Below, one piece after another: positions 57,073-64,000 of a stretch of 64,000 bases of DNA. The number at the start of each line of letters is the position of its first letter. The first letter of the stretch is position 1. The DNA is from Methylomagnum ishizawai. Its GTDB lineage: Bacteria > Pseudomonadota > Gammaproteobacteria > Methylococcales > Methylococcaceae. The DNA lies in assembly GCF_900155475.1 (NCBI RefSeq), contig NZ_FXAM01000001.1:3172881-3236880 (forward strand), written 5' to 3'. The notes below the pieces were generated by a model that searched no databases, was not told where the DNA came from, and saw only the letters and a list, made by a program, of their open reading frames with translations. The translations under genes were made by a program, and so were the position numbers.

Positions 57073-57089
57073 GCCGCAAGGACGCGGCC
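57073..57089. repeat. Right copy of the 17-bp direct repeat
   Basis: Identical to 56703-56719. It begins 5 bases after the stop of the DUF1640 gene, so the repeat unit is 370 bases long. Confidence 0.85.
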
Positions 57090-57097
57090 TCCCTCCG

Positions 57098-57355
57098 TCA
57101 CTGGCCGCCCCCGACCTTCCAGCCGAACGCGCCCGCGAACCACGCCAGCGCCGCGCCCAATACCGCCGTGACCGCCCAGCCGAGGGCCGTGCGCCGGATA
57201 TCCCGCCATGCTTCCGCCCGTTCCTTTTCGGCCTCGATCTTGGCCTGGATCCAGGCATGGTGGTCGGCATGGGTTTCCTGGTCGATCCGCGCCCGCTGGT
57301 CCAAGACCTCGCCCACCGCCTCGCGCACCAGGGTCTGCAAATACGCTTCGTTCAT
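57098..57355 (-). CDS. Small phage coiled-coil protein with C-terminal membrane helix
   Basis: 85 residues. A charged helix (IDQETHADHHAWIQAKIEAEKERAEAWRDI) leads to one hydrophobic helix (ALGWAVTAVLGAALAWFAGAF). It has the same layout as the DUF1640 protein on the other strand but no sequence resemblance. It lies between the gp10-like gene and the tape measure. Function is unknown. Confidence 0.75.
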   Translation of the reverse strand: MNEAYLQTLVREAVGEVLDQRARIDQETHADHHAWIQAKIEAEKERAEAWRDIRRTALGWAVTAVLGAALAWFAGAFGWKVGGGQ

Positions 57356-57365
57356 GCCAACCTCG

Positions 57366-57854
57366 CTATTTCCCCATCAGCGCCGCCACCAGCGCCTTCC
57401 CGGCCATGTCGTGGAGATGGTGTTCCATCTCGAACGCCGCCGCGCCCAGGAACGAGCGGGCCGGGATGCGCTCCGTGCCGAGTTCCTGCCAAACCGCGAT
57501 GGGGCTATCCGAGCCCACCGCCGCCGCCCCGTTGCCGAAGATGGCCCGGTTGATCGAATTCCGCAGTTCCCCGGTGCGGAGCAGGGGGTTGTCCGGCGGG
57601 GCGTAGCCCAGTTCGATCTTGCCGGGGAAGTGGACGCCCCACGGGGAATCCCAACCTTCCAGGGTGGTTTCCGCCAGGGGTGCCCAGGCCGCGAACGGCC
57701 CCGCCGCCGGTTGGTATTCGCCGATCTTCCCCTTCGCGGTCTCCAGGATGAGCATGGAGCCGGTGTCCAGCGCCTTGCGCCGCGCCGCCGCGATGGCCTG
57801 GGGCCGGGCGCGGAGGAAGGCGGCGAAACCGGCGGGGCTGAAGGTCCGGGTCAC
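57366..57854 (-). CDS. HK97 gp10-like / phage virion morphogenesis protein
   Basis: 162 residues. The signature WQELGTERIPARSFLGAAAFEME matches the tail-completion proteins of the gp10/gpS (virion morphogenesis) group. The N-terminal part is helical. It overlaps the chaperone frame by 4 bases. Its usual place is next to the head-tail connectors, so a position after the chaperone is unusual. Confidence 0.8.
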   Translation of the reverse strand: MTRTFSPAGFAAFLRARPQAIAAARRKALDTGSMLILETAKGKIGEYQPAAGPFAAWAPLAETTLEGWDSPWGVHFPGKIELGYAPPDNPLLRTGELRNSINRAIFGNGAAAVGSDSPIAVWQELGTERIPARSFLGAAAFEMEHHLHDMAGKALVAALMGK

Positions 57855-58060
57855 TTCGGCTTCTCGTAGTTGTGGGTGTTCCAGTTGTATCTCAGGCCGG
57901 TTTCGAGTTCGGACAGGAGGATGGCCAGCCCGGCCCGCACATCCTCGCGGCGGAGGAAGGCGCGGACCTGGGCCGGATCGTCATCGCCGAACGCGCAATC
58001 CCACGGCACGCCGTTCCTCATGAGCCAAGCGGCTTCCCGGAGTCCAGCATCGCCCGCCAC
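57851..58060 (-). CDS. Tail-assembly chaperone, frameshift extension (GT-like half)
   Basis: The -1 frame stays open from the slippery site to the stop at 57851 and gives 69 further residues (VAGDAGLREAAWLM..., ALAILLSELETGL..., ending NYEKPK). The ATG at 58021 could also start a 56-residue free product, since it overlaps the stop of the upstream frame (ATGA). Fusion through the slip would yield a 185-residue protein, matching the G/GT, E/E' and gp41/42 pairs of phages. Confidence 0.75.
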   Translation of the reverse strand: MAGDAGLREAAWLMRNGVPWDCAFGDDDPAQVRAFLRREDVRAGLAILLSELETGLRYNWNTHNYEKPK

Positions 58061-58407
58061 TTTTTTATGGCGGCGGTGAGCGCCTCCTCCTGGGATTGGC
58101 CCCAGGCTTCCTGCGCGGCCCGGTCGATGGCCCCGCAACCCTCGTCCCCCAGCACGTCGGCCAGGGCTTCCATGTCGATGAGGGTATGGCAGGGTTCCAC
58201 CGGCTTGCCGTCGATGGCCGTCAAGAACAGGGCGAACTGGAACATCTGCACGCACATCGGATTCACCGACGCCTGCGCGCCCAGCGCCTCGAAGAATTTG
58301 AAGCTGCGGACCCGGCCCGGCTTGCGGAGGGCCAGCCTGCGGCCCAGGGCGTCGGTGACGGTGGTTTCGCCGGATTCCGGCTTGAGGGTGATTTTCGGTT
58401 CGGACAT
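58018..58407 (-). CDS. Tail-assembly chaperone, upstream half (G-like)
   Basis: 129 residues from the ATG at 58407: EPKITLKPESGETTVTDALGRRLALRKPGRVRSFKFFEALGA, FQFALFLTAIDGKPV, then helices. The slippery heptamer A-AAA-AAG falls at residues 114-116 (Ile-Lys-Lys). Such chaperones bind the tape measure and recruit tube subunits; the ratio of short to long forms is set by frameshifting. It lies between the tube gene and the gp10-like gene. Confidence 0.85.
   Translation of the reverse strand: MSEPKITLKPESGETTVTDALGRRLALRKPGRVRSFKFFEALGAQASVNPMCVQMFQFALFLTAIDGKPVEPCHTLIDMEALADVLGDEGCGAIDRAAQEAWGQSQEEALTAAIKKWRAMLDSGKPLGS
58060..58066 (-). other. -1 ribosomal frameshift site A-AAA-AAG
   Basis: On the minus strand the codons ATA AAA AAG contain the heptamer A AAA AAG in the X-XXY-YYZ register. 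A -1 slip there enters the frame that is open to 57851. The 0 frame ends 42 bases later at the TGA over the ATG at 58021. Downstream GC-rich sequence could supply a stimulatory structure. Confidence 0.8.
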
Positions 58408-58410
58408 GGG

Positions 58411-58845
58411 TTAGCTCGTCGCCAATAGGCCAAAGAAGAATTGCAGGGTCTGCTCCACCGTGGCGTCCCCGCCCGCCGGGGATTGCGACAGCTTTTCCAG
58501 CCCCCCCAGGGTGTAGCTCTTGGTGGTGATCGACCCGTTCGGGTTGCGGATGCGCATGGTCGCGGTCCAATCCGCCTGGGCCACGCCCGCGAAATAATCG
58601 GCCTCCACCCGGCTCCATATTTGCTCCGAAGCGGGACCGGAGCGGTCGAATTTGAACGTCACCCGGTGCCCCTTGTGCGTGACCAGCGTCCGGGGAGCGC
58701 CGTCCACATAGACCTTCGGGGTGGAATCGGCCAACGGTTCCTCGGTGTATTCCACGGTCAGGCCGGGCGATGGGCTGAACGTGCCGTAGGTCGATTGGAG
58801 GGTCAGGGAGAAATCGCGGCCCGTGGTGCGTTGCATCGCGGTCAT
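58411..58845 (-). CDS. Phage tail tube protein
   Basis: 144 residues with an AAGGAGGG ribosome binding site. Beta-rich: DFSLTLQSTYGTFSPSPGLTVEYTEEPL, VTFKFDRSGPASEQIWSR, WTATMRIRNPNGSITTKSYTLGG. The size, place right after the sheath and sandwich-like strand pattern mark the tube subunit of a contractile tail. It lies 12 bases after the sheath stop. Confidence 0.85.
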   Translation of the reverse strand: MTAMQRTTGRDFSLTLQSTYGTFSPSPGLTVEYTEEPLADSTPKVYVDGAPRTLVTHKGHRVTFKFDRSGPASEQIWSRVEADYFAGVAQADWTATMRIRNPNGSITTKSYTLGGLEKLSQSPAGGDATVEQTLQFFFGLLATS

Positions 58846-58857
58846 GGGGTGCCCTCC

Positions 58858-61092
58858 TTACGCTGCGTTCAGGACGACGGTGGACCCGCCCTCCAGGTTG
58901 ACGATGAAATACCGGATGATGCCCAGGTACACGACCTTGAGGTTCACGGACTGGTAGCCCAGGCTGGCCTTGCTGGTATCCACGGCGACGCTGTACGCCT
59001 TGCCGCGCTTGCCGGGGTTGTTCACGTCGCCGATCATGCCCAGGTCCACCAGGCCGCCCAGGAAGAAATCGAAGGCGTCGTCCACCTCTTGCGCCTCCCG
59101 CGGCGTCTGTACCCGGCCCACGAAGCGCCCGCCGAAATTCTCGAAGCTGTGGGCCAGGAAATGGGTCAGGGCGGTATAGGCGTCCGAACGCTGCGCCGTG
59201 TTCACGTCGCAGTTGATGCCGAGCCGGGAGCCGTAGGCGTCGCCCACCGGGATGGGGTTGGTCACGACATCGATCCCCGCCTCCACCAGGTCGGAGAGTT
59301 CCGCCCCCGAATAGACGCGGTTCGCCGCCGTGCTTTCGGTGCCGACCACGCCGTTCAATGGTTTGTTGAGGATCGATTGCTCGGGGCCGAGCGCCGCCCG
59401 CAGCCCGGCGGCATAGGTCGCCGGGGAAACCAAGCGCCGCACCCCGTTGGCGGCGTCGTTGAAATAGCACCAGTCCCCATGCCAGACGTGCAGCCCGTAA
59501 TCGACGACCCCCGCCGCCGCCTTGGCCGCGACGGCCCCGGCCACGTCCGCATACAGCCCCGCCGGCAGCGCCGCGTGGGCGTAGGAGCCGGTTTCCAGGG
59601 CGAAGGCCAGTTGTTCGGACCACGTGGCGGGGTCGTCGCAATCCACCAGGGCGAAGGTCAGCGCCCCGGCCCCGCGCAGCCCGTACATGCCGGTGCGGTT
59701 GGAACCGTCCACGCCCACCAAGCGCGAAGCGGCCACATCCGCCCAGTTTTGTGTGGTCACATCGCCCAGCGTGGCGGCCACGGTGGGCGAGCCGCCGGAC
59801 AGGGAGGCGGTCACGGTGTTTGGATAGTTCTTGCCCCCCGCCGTGATGGCGATGGACCCCACGCCCCAGGATATCGAGAACATCGCCCCCGAACCATCGC
59901 CGGACGTCGACGCCTGGGTGGCGGGGGAACCGGGCGGGAATGCCGGATAATCGCCCGCCGTGGTGATCGCGGCGGTCAGGACGCCCAGGGCCACGGACAG
60001 CGCCGCGCCGGATAGTCCGGCCCCGGTCACGTGTTCGCTGTCGATGTTGGCGGGGTTGGCGGTGTAATCGCCCGCCGTGGTGATCGATACGATGTCGGTG
60101 ATCGCGCCGTCGGAAACCGTCACGCTCGCCTGGAACCGGGTGCCGGTGCCCGTGGTGCCGGTGACGGTCTGCGTGCCATCGGTGCCGCCCGTGCCGCCGT
60201 CCACGATGGCCGCGGAAACCACCTTGGTGTGGGTCACGGTCAATACCGCCGCCACGGATGACGCGCCCCCCTGCCGCAGCGTGATGGTATCGCCGGGCGC
60301 GTAGCCATGCCCCGCCGATACCACCGACGAAACCGCCACCGCCTTCATGTGGACGGCCGCCACCAGGCCCGAGCCGCTACCGGCGTTTGATAGGGTGACG
60401 GTCGGGAACCCCGTATAGCGGCTCCCCGAGTCGGAGACCTCCACGGCGGTGATCATGCCATCCGCCAGCCCATCGGTGCCGCCGGCCAGGGTGTAGGCGG
60501 TCGAAACGGGATCGGCGGTGCCCGCGCCCGCCGCCGCCGTCAGCCATTCGGACGGCCCGCGGATGCCGCTTTGGCCCTGGTTGATGGCCTGGGCCATCGC
60601 CACCCATAGCGCGTTGCCGCTCCCCTCGATGTTGTCGAACACCTCGGGGGTATAGCCGGCGCGGTTGACCGTCACCCGCGTGGTGCCCGGCTTGCGCCCG
60701 GCGGCATGGGCGACGGTGATCCGGTTGCCCTCGGTGCCGCTGTATCTGGCCGTGTAGGCGATGCAATCGGTCGGCACGGCCACGGCGGCTTTAGTGTCGC
60801 CGCCATCGGTGACGCGCACCAGTTTGAAATTGTTCACGCCCTGCAAGGCGGCGATCTTCACCGCCGTGGCGAGGTCGTGTTTCCGATTGGCGATGGGGCC
60901 GACGAGCCGGTCGGCGCTACCGCTCCCGGCGGAAATCGGCGCGCCGACCGGCCCCCAGGAGGCCACGCCGACCAAGCCCAGGACGTTGGTCGGGACGCCC
61001 GTGATCCGGTCCGGCGGCGCGATGATGTTGACGAACACGTCCGGGACGTCGAGTCCCGCCGCGTTGAAATGGTTGTCTTGGACAAGGGGCAT
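58858..61092 (-). CDS. Contractile tail sheath protein with large repeat insertion
   Basis: 744 residues, against about 390-500 for usual sheaths. The N-terminal region (PDVFVNIIAPPDRITGVPTNVLGLVGVASWGPVG) and the C-terminal part (RTGMYGLRGAGALTFALVDCDDPATW, EAQEVDDAFDFFLGGLVDLGMIGD, VNLKVVYLGIIRYFIVNLEGG) match sheath proteins. Between TLAGGTDG (about 207) and RTGMYGLRG (about 466) lies an extra block at about 212-443 made of six ~40-residue beta repeats (for example TAVEVSDSGSRYTGFPTV, ITTAGDYTANP). It probably protrudes as decoration. Confidence 0.88.
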   Translation of the reverse strand: MPLVQDNHFNAAGLDVPDVFVNIIAPPDRITGVPTNVLGLVGVASWGPVGAPISAGSGSADRLVGPIANRKHDLATAVKIAALQGVNNFKLVRVTDGGDTKAAVAVPTDCIAYTARYSGTEGNRITVAHAAGRKPGTTRVTVNRAGYTPEVFDNIEGSGNALWVAMAQAINQGQSGIRGPSEWLTAAAGAGTADPVSTAYTLAGGTDGLADGMITAVEVSDSGSRYTGFPTVTLSNAGSGSGLVAAVHMKAVAVSSVVSAGHGYAPGDTITLRQGGASSVAAVLTVTHTKVVSAAIVDGGTGGTDGTQTVTGTTGTGTRFQASVTVSDGAITDIVSITTAGDYTANPANIDSEHVTGAGLSGAALSVALGVLTAAITTAGDYPAFPPGSPATQASTSGDGSGAMFSISWGVGSIAITAGGKNYPNTVTASLSGGSPTVAATLGDVTTQNWADVAASRLVGVDGSNRTGMYGLRGAGALTFALVDCDDPATWSEQLAFALETGSYAHAALPAGLYADVAGAVAAKAAAGVVDYGLHVWHGDWCYFNDAANGVRRLVSPATYAAGLRAALGPEQSILNKPLNGVVGTESTAANRVYSGAELSDLVEAGIDVVTNPIPVGDAYGSRLGINCDVNTAQRSDAYTALTHFLAHSFENFGGRFVGRVQTPREAQEVDDAFDFFLGGLVDLGMIGDVNNPGKRGKAYSVAVDTSKASLGYQSVNLKVVYLGIIRYFIVNLEGGSTVVLNAA

Positions 61093-61101
61093 ATCGGGCC
61101 T

Positions 61102-62034
61102 CTACACGTCGATCCTGATGGAAAAATCCGCGTCCGCCCCGATGTCCGGCGGCGCTTTGGAGCCGATGCCCACGCTGGCGATCTCGTGGGCGAAATCCTG
61201 TTGGGTGGTCGAATAGTCCACGGTGAACATCAAATCCTCCCGGTAGAGGCGGCGGAGTTGCTGGCCGTCGTCCAGGTGCCGCCCGGCGAACCGGCACCGC
61301 GCCGCCGTTTGGTCGGCCAGGGCCAGGAACGGCGTATCGGCGAAGGCCACGTCCAGGGCGTCGGCGATCCGGCCGCGCTGCGCCGGGGTCGAGGCCCACA
61401 CGACGAGCGACACCCTCTCCTCCTGCTGCCTGAGCGCGGTCACGGTGGGCGATCCGGTGCCGACCCGGTAGGCGTCGTATCCGTGGCCCGGCGGCAAAAC
61501 CACTTCCCGGCCCACCGCCACGGTGCCCGGTATACCGGGGCCGCCCGGAACGCCCGCGGCGATGGCCTGGGCCAATCCTTCGGCGACCGATTCCAGGCCG
61601 TCCCCGGCCCGGACGGCGTAGGCATAGGCCCGCTTTTCGACAATCGCGGTCACGGTCTGCGGCACGGTCACGGTGCCCCCGACCCGGAGCTTGTTGAGCG
61701 CGGTACCGGCCACGATCAAACTGGTGCCGATCACCGCCTGTCCGATGGGTAGCCCGCCCATCGCCGCCGGCTGCAAGGTCAGCGTGTGCGGGTTCAATCC
61801 GAGTTCGACGGCCTCGGGCCGGTAGCGCGTGGTGTTGCGGCTGCCGCCCGGCGGGTAGACCGAGACATGGGCCGCGCCCGCCGCGAGGTCGGCATCGAGC
61901 CGGTCCGGGAGCGGCCAGCCGGGGTAGACCGACACCGTTCGCCCCGTCACCGAAGGCTGGCCGGTGCCCGCCGGGTAGAGGGCGGCGACCGCCAGGGCGG
62001 CCATCGCGTTCAATACGTCGTAAAGGCCGGCCAT
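61102..62034 (-). CDS. Phage tail terminator/connector-like protein
   Basis: 310 residues from the ATG at 62034. The C-terminal third (RVSLVVWASTPAQRGRIADALDVAFADTPFLALADQ, LYREDLMFTVDYSTT) follows the pattern of tail terminator proteins. A long central insert (NPHTLTLQPAAMGGLPIGQAVIGTSL, AYAVRAGDGLESVAEGLAQAI) is unusual and carries a LysM-like stretch. It lies immediately upstream of the sheath, the usual position. Confidence 0.7.
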   Translation of the reverse strand: MAGLYDVLNAMAALAVAALYPAGTGQPSVTGRTVSVYPGWPLPDRLDADLAAGAAHVSVYPPGGSRNTTRYRPEAVELGLNPHTLTLQPAAMGGLPIGQAVIGTSLIVAGTALNKLRVGGTVTVPQTVTAIVEKRAYAYAVRAGDGLESVAEGLAQAIAAGVPGGPGIPGTVAVGREVVLPPGHGYDAYRVGTGSPTVTALRQQEERVSLVVWASTPAQRGRIADALDVAFADTPFLALADQTAARCRFAGRHLDDGQQLRRLYREDLMFTVDYSTTQQDFAHEIASVGIGSKAPPDIGADADFSIRIDV

Positions 62035-62039
62035 ACCTT

Positions 62040-62393
62040 TTACCCAACGATCTCCGAAGCGACCTGGATGGCGGTATACGGGTCGAGGCCAAGCGCGGCG
62101 CACGCCATCACCACGAAGGGATCGGTGCTGAGAAACACCGCGGCGGTCGCCCACCCATCCTGGATGTCCTGGTCCGCCGCCGCCACATAGGCGTCCACCG
62201 CGGTCCTCAAGCCACTCTGATTGAGATAACGGCGCAACTGCCAGGGCGAACAGGCCGCTACCGGCGCGGGGAGCGGCATGGGCGGCAATTCATCCCCTGG
62301 CAGGTAGCAATCCCAGGAATCATCCGCCTCCACATGGACGGCCAGGACCGGCTTGAGGGCGTCACGTTCGGCGGGTGTCTTGACGTTCTGCAT
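62040..62393 (-). CDS. Phage tail protein with small helical domain
   Basis: 117 residues from the ATG at 62393. The C-terminal half (SPWQLRRYLNQSGLRTAVDAYVAAADQDIQDGWATA) is a short helical motif common in phage tail-associated proteins; the N terminus (VKTPAERDALKPVLAVH) is not recognised. It is located between the beta protein upstream and the terminator-like protein. Confidence 0.65.
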   Translation of the reverse strand: MQNVKTPAERDALKPVLAVHVEADDSWDCYLPGDELPPMPLPAPVAACSPWQLRRYLNQSGLRTAVDAYVAAADQDIQDGWATAAVFLSTDPFVVMACAALGLDPYTAIQVASEIVG

Positions 62394-62398
62394 GGCGG

Positions 62399-63040
62399 TC
62401 AGGGTCCGGGATGGTGGATGATCGTCAGTTCCTTGGTGGTCAGGGTTTCCCCCGCCGACCCGGAATTCTTGTTGAAGGTGATGCTGAGATAGTTGTTGTT
62501 CGCGGTGATGTCCGGGATCGTGGTATCGGTCGCGCCCACGGTGGACGTGCCGCCGCTGAACGAAGCGGTTGAGCCAATGGTTGTGACCCGGATCGACGTG
62601 GCCGAAACGATCTTGAGGCGCGGATTCTCGGCGGTGTGGGTGTTGGTGGACCCATACCCCAGCGAGAACACGCTGCCATCGACGCCTATATCCCCGGTGC
62701 CGCCGAACCGGATATTCCGGGCGAACGCATCGGCGGTCCCCGATTTCAGCGTGCGGATGACCAATGCCAGCACATCGCCCACCCGCAACAGACCCGCCGG
62801 GAACATGGCCTGGGCCACCAGCGTGGCCCCGGCGTAGGTGCCGACGAAATCGGTCGTGGCGTTGTAGATTTCCGTAGGTGCGACCAACCGCCAGGCCGAA
62901 CCATCGGAGAACCACAGGGAGCCGTGGCCCACGCCGTAGTCGGTGACGCGGATCATCCGGCCCGCGTAGGACTGGGCCGATGGCCGGGCGGCCCACGCGA
63001 AGGCGGGTAGCGCCGCCATCCTGGAAGCCCACCCGTTCAT
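62399..63040 (-). CDS. Beta-rich phage virion protein
   Basis: 213 residues from the ATG at 63040, overlapping the previous stop by 4 bases. Short strands rich in Ser, Thr and Gly (MIRVTDYGVGHGSLWFSDGSAWRLVAPTEIYN, RNIRFGGTGDIGVDGSVFSLGYGST, RVTTIGSTASFSGGTSTVGA) end in a strand TTKELTIIHHPGP. It may be a decoration or tail-tip protein. No family is recognised. Confidence 0.6.
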   Translation of the reverse strand: MNGWASRMAALPAFAWAARPSAQSYAGRMIRVTDYGVGHGSLWFSDGSAWRLVAPTEIYNATTDFVGTYAGATLVAQAMFPAGLLRVGDVLALVIRTLKSGTADAFARNIRFGGTGDIGVDGSVFSLGYGSTNTHTAENPRLKIVSATSIRVTTIGSTASFSGGTSTVGATDTTIPDITANNNYLSITFNKNSGSAGETLTTKELTIIHHPGP

Positions 63041-63465
63041 GCCAGCACCTCGTAGGTGTCGGTGGCGGACCCGGTGACGCGGGTGAAGCGCAGCGCCGCC
63101 AGCCGCCCCAGGAAGACATCGGTGGCGATGGCCGAAATGGTGCCGGGGGGCCACGCCTGCCAATTCGCGGCACCGGGGTTGGTGGCCGCGTCCGGCGTGG
63201 TCGAGTATTCGGCCTTGCTGGTGTTGCCCGCGCCGGGAATCACCGTGACTGTGACCGGGCCGGGCGAACCGGACACATCGACCACGGCGGGCGTGGAGGT
63301 GACCGTGCCCGCCGTCGCGATATGGGCGGTGCCAGGACACAATGCCGCCACGCCCATGCCGATCAAGCCCTCCGCATCGGAATCCGACAACCAAACCGCA
63401 TCGCCCTTGCGGTAATCCGACAACCCATAATGGCTATCTTTGAGGAAGAAGACTTGTTTCGCCAT
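63037..63465 (-). CDS. Phage virion protein with Ig-like segment
   Basis: 142 residues. The start (AKQVFFLKDSHYGLSDYRKGDAVWLSDSDAEGLIGMG) is like small phage proteins encoded near capsid genes. The C-terminal ~90 residues (AHIATAGTVTSTPAVVDVSGSPGPVTVTVIPGAG) look like a bacterial Ig-like domain used for capsid or tail display. Function is inferred only. Confidence 0.6.
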   Translation of the reverse strand: MAKQVFFLKDSHYGLSDYRKGDAVWLSDSDAEGLIGMGVAALCPGTAHIATAGTVTSTPAVVDVSGSPGPVTVTVIPGAGNTSKAEYSTTPDAATNPGAANWQAWPPGTISAIATDVFLGRLAALRFTRVTGSATDTYEVLA

Positions 63466-63466
63466 G

Positions 63467-63814
63467 TCACGCCTGCAACAAGGAAGCGGTCAGGTTATAA
63501 CCCAGGCTATTCCAGTACGGCCCCATCACCTGATACCTCATCCCGAGTTCGTCCACCACGATGTCCCGCGCCTTGATGACGCCCTTCGCCACCGCCCGCT
63601 TCGGAATCAGGATTTTGAAATCCGGCACCTTGGCATCGCCCGGCAGCTTCGCCGGGTTGCCGGTCCCGGCCCGTATCTGTTGGATGCTGGCGGGAATGCC
63701 CCCGATGATCATGGTTTCCCCATCCGCCGCTTGTCCGCCATAAGGTGCCAAACCCGCCGGGGCCGGTTGGACCGGGCGCAGGATGGCCAGGGTCCGGGGA
63801 TAGACGAAGCTCAT
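63467..63814 (-). CDS. Phage head-tail joining-like protein
   Basis: 115 residues. A strand-rich domain (TMIIGGIPASIQQIRAG, PDFKILIPKRAVAKGVIKARDIVVDELGMRYQVMGPYWNSLGYNL) has the size and location of head-tail connector/stopper proteins. It overlaps the neighbouring start by 4 bases. Confidence 0.65.
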   Translation of the reverse strand: MSFVYPRTLAILRPVQPAPAGLAPYGGQAADGETMIIGGIPASIQQIRAGTGNPAKLPGDAKVPDFKILIPKRAVAKGVIKARDIVVDELGMRYQVMGPYWNSLGYNLTASLLQA

Positions 63815-63999
63815 ACCGCCAAGGCCCCCGCGCCGACAATATCCCGCAGATACAGGTATTGCTGGCCGTATTCTGTGGAGACATAGGGGCTTTTCTCGAC
63901 CTTGTACAGGATCAGTTTTTCCGAGAATTTGATCTCGGTATCCCCGGCCTTGTAGGAAACCGCATCCGGCGGCGGGTCGGTATCGTTGGTATTCCGCAT
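63811..63999 (-). CDS. Phage protein near the window edge (possibly 5' incomplete)
   Basis: 62 residues from the ATG at 63999, one base from the window end. It begins RNTNDTDPPPDAVSYKAGDTEIKFSEKLI and may continue upstream beyond the window if this is not the real start. The short size and gene order suit a small head-tail adaptor or scaffold. No family is recognised. Confidence 0.5.
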   Translation of the reverse strand: MRNTNDTDPPPDAVSYKAGDTEIKFSEKLILYKVEKSPYVSTEYGQQYLYLRDIVGAGALAV

Positions 64000-64000
64000 C

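Larger units (their letters stand above)
45011..64000 (-). mobile_element. Contractile-tailed prophage, late structural region (continues beyond window)
   Basis: About 19 kb of almost gap-free minus-strand genes with frequent 4-base ATGA overlaps encode a contractile tail in the Mu/P2-like order: sheath, tube, chaperone, tape measure, hub, baseplate V-W-J-I, fibres. The left end abuts the rsmA fragment. Integrase, repressor, head and lysis genes are not present here and would lie to the right. An intact late region suggests a recent prophage or a tailocin-like relic. Confidence 0.88.

Noticed and set aside
57851..59641. 596-codon minus-strand frame overlapping sheath, tube and chaperone
   Set aside because: Only its last 69 codons are used (the chaperone extension). 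The rest is an alternate frame of the sheath and tube genes.

Overview
The window is a GC-rich gammaproteobacterial chromosome segment. The lysC/csrA/tRNA-Ser/recA neighbourhood, the rpsP-rimM-trmD-rplS operon and the gnnA/gnnB pair lodged between lpxA and lpxB fit a type I methanotroph of the Methylococcaceae. That placement is inferred from gene content; no methane gene is visible.

Bases 1 to about 37340 are ordinary core chromosome. From left to right they hold: the end of a membrane protein; ppnP; a Sel1-repeat protein and a quinone oxidoreductase; a minus-strand lipid A cluster (xerD, lpxA, gnnA, gnnB, lpxB) running into a Gre factor, a YgjP-type metalloprotease and a thioredoxin-like protein; ogt; rpsP-rimM-trmD-rplS; tRNA-Ser(GCU), csrA, lysC, alaS, recX, recA, thpR, pncC; trkH; stress, transport and ABC-F genes; and a ferritin/bfd pair with a Fur-like site. 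Bases 25807-30834 carry a seven-gene minus-strand operon: a FimV-like protein, a receiver-like protein, an MglA-like GTPase, a Roadblock-like protein, a Roadblock/LC7 protein, an Aer-type PAS protein and a PhnD-like binding protein. It looks like an undescribed small-GTPase signalling or polarity module. A porin, a DUF2959 protein, a 47-residue membrane peptide and uvrA follow.

At 37342 the core ends in the 3' half of a tRNA-Val(CAC), a classic integration scar. A patchwork follows: gene fragments, a truncated IS5-type transposase abutting a REP-like inverted repeat, and a lower-GC gene coupled to a 1691-residue RTX protein whose first ~400 bases share the low GC of that upstream gene.

From about 45010 to the window end is the minus-strand late region of a contractile-tailed (Mu/P2-like) prophage. 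It abuts the last third of rsmA. Reading in the direction of transcription (right to left), it encodes head-tail connection proteins, a sheath enlarged by about 230 residues of repeats, tail tube, a tail-assembly chaperone pair with a textbook -1 slippery site, tape measure, LysM hub protein, gpD, gpV, gpW, gpJ, gpI and fibre-like proteins. A plus-strand DUF1640 gene sits among these late genes, framed by a 17-bp direct repeat. Integrase, head and lysis genes are not in view and would lie to the right of the window.
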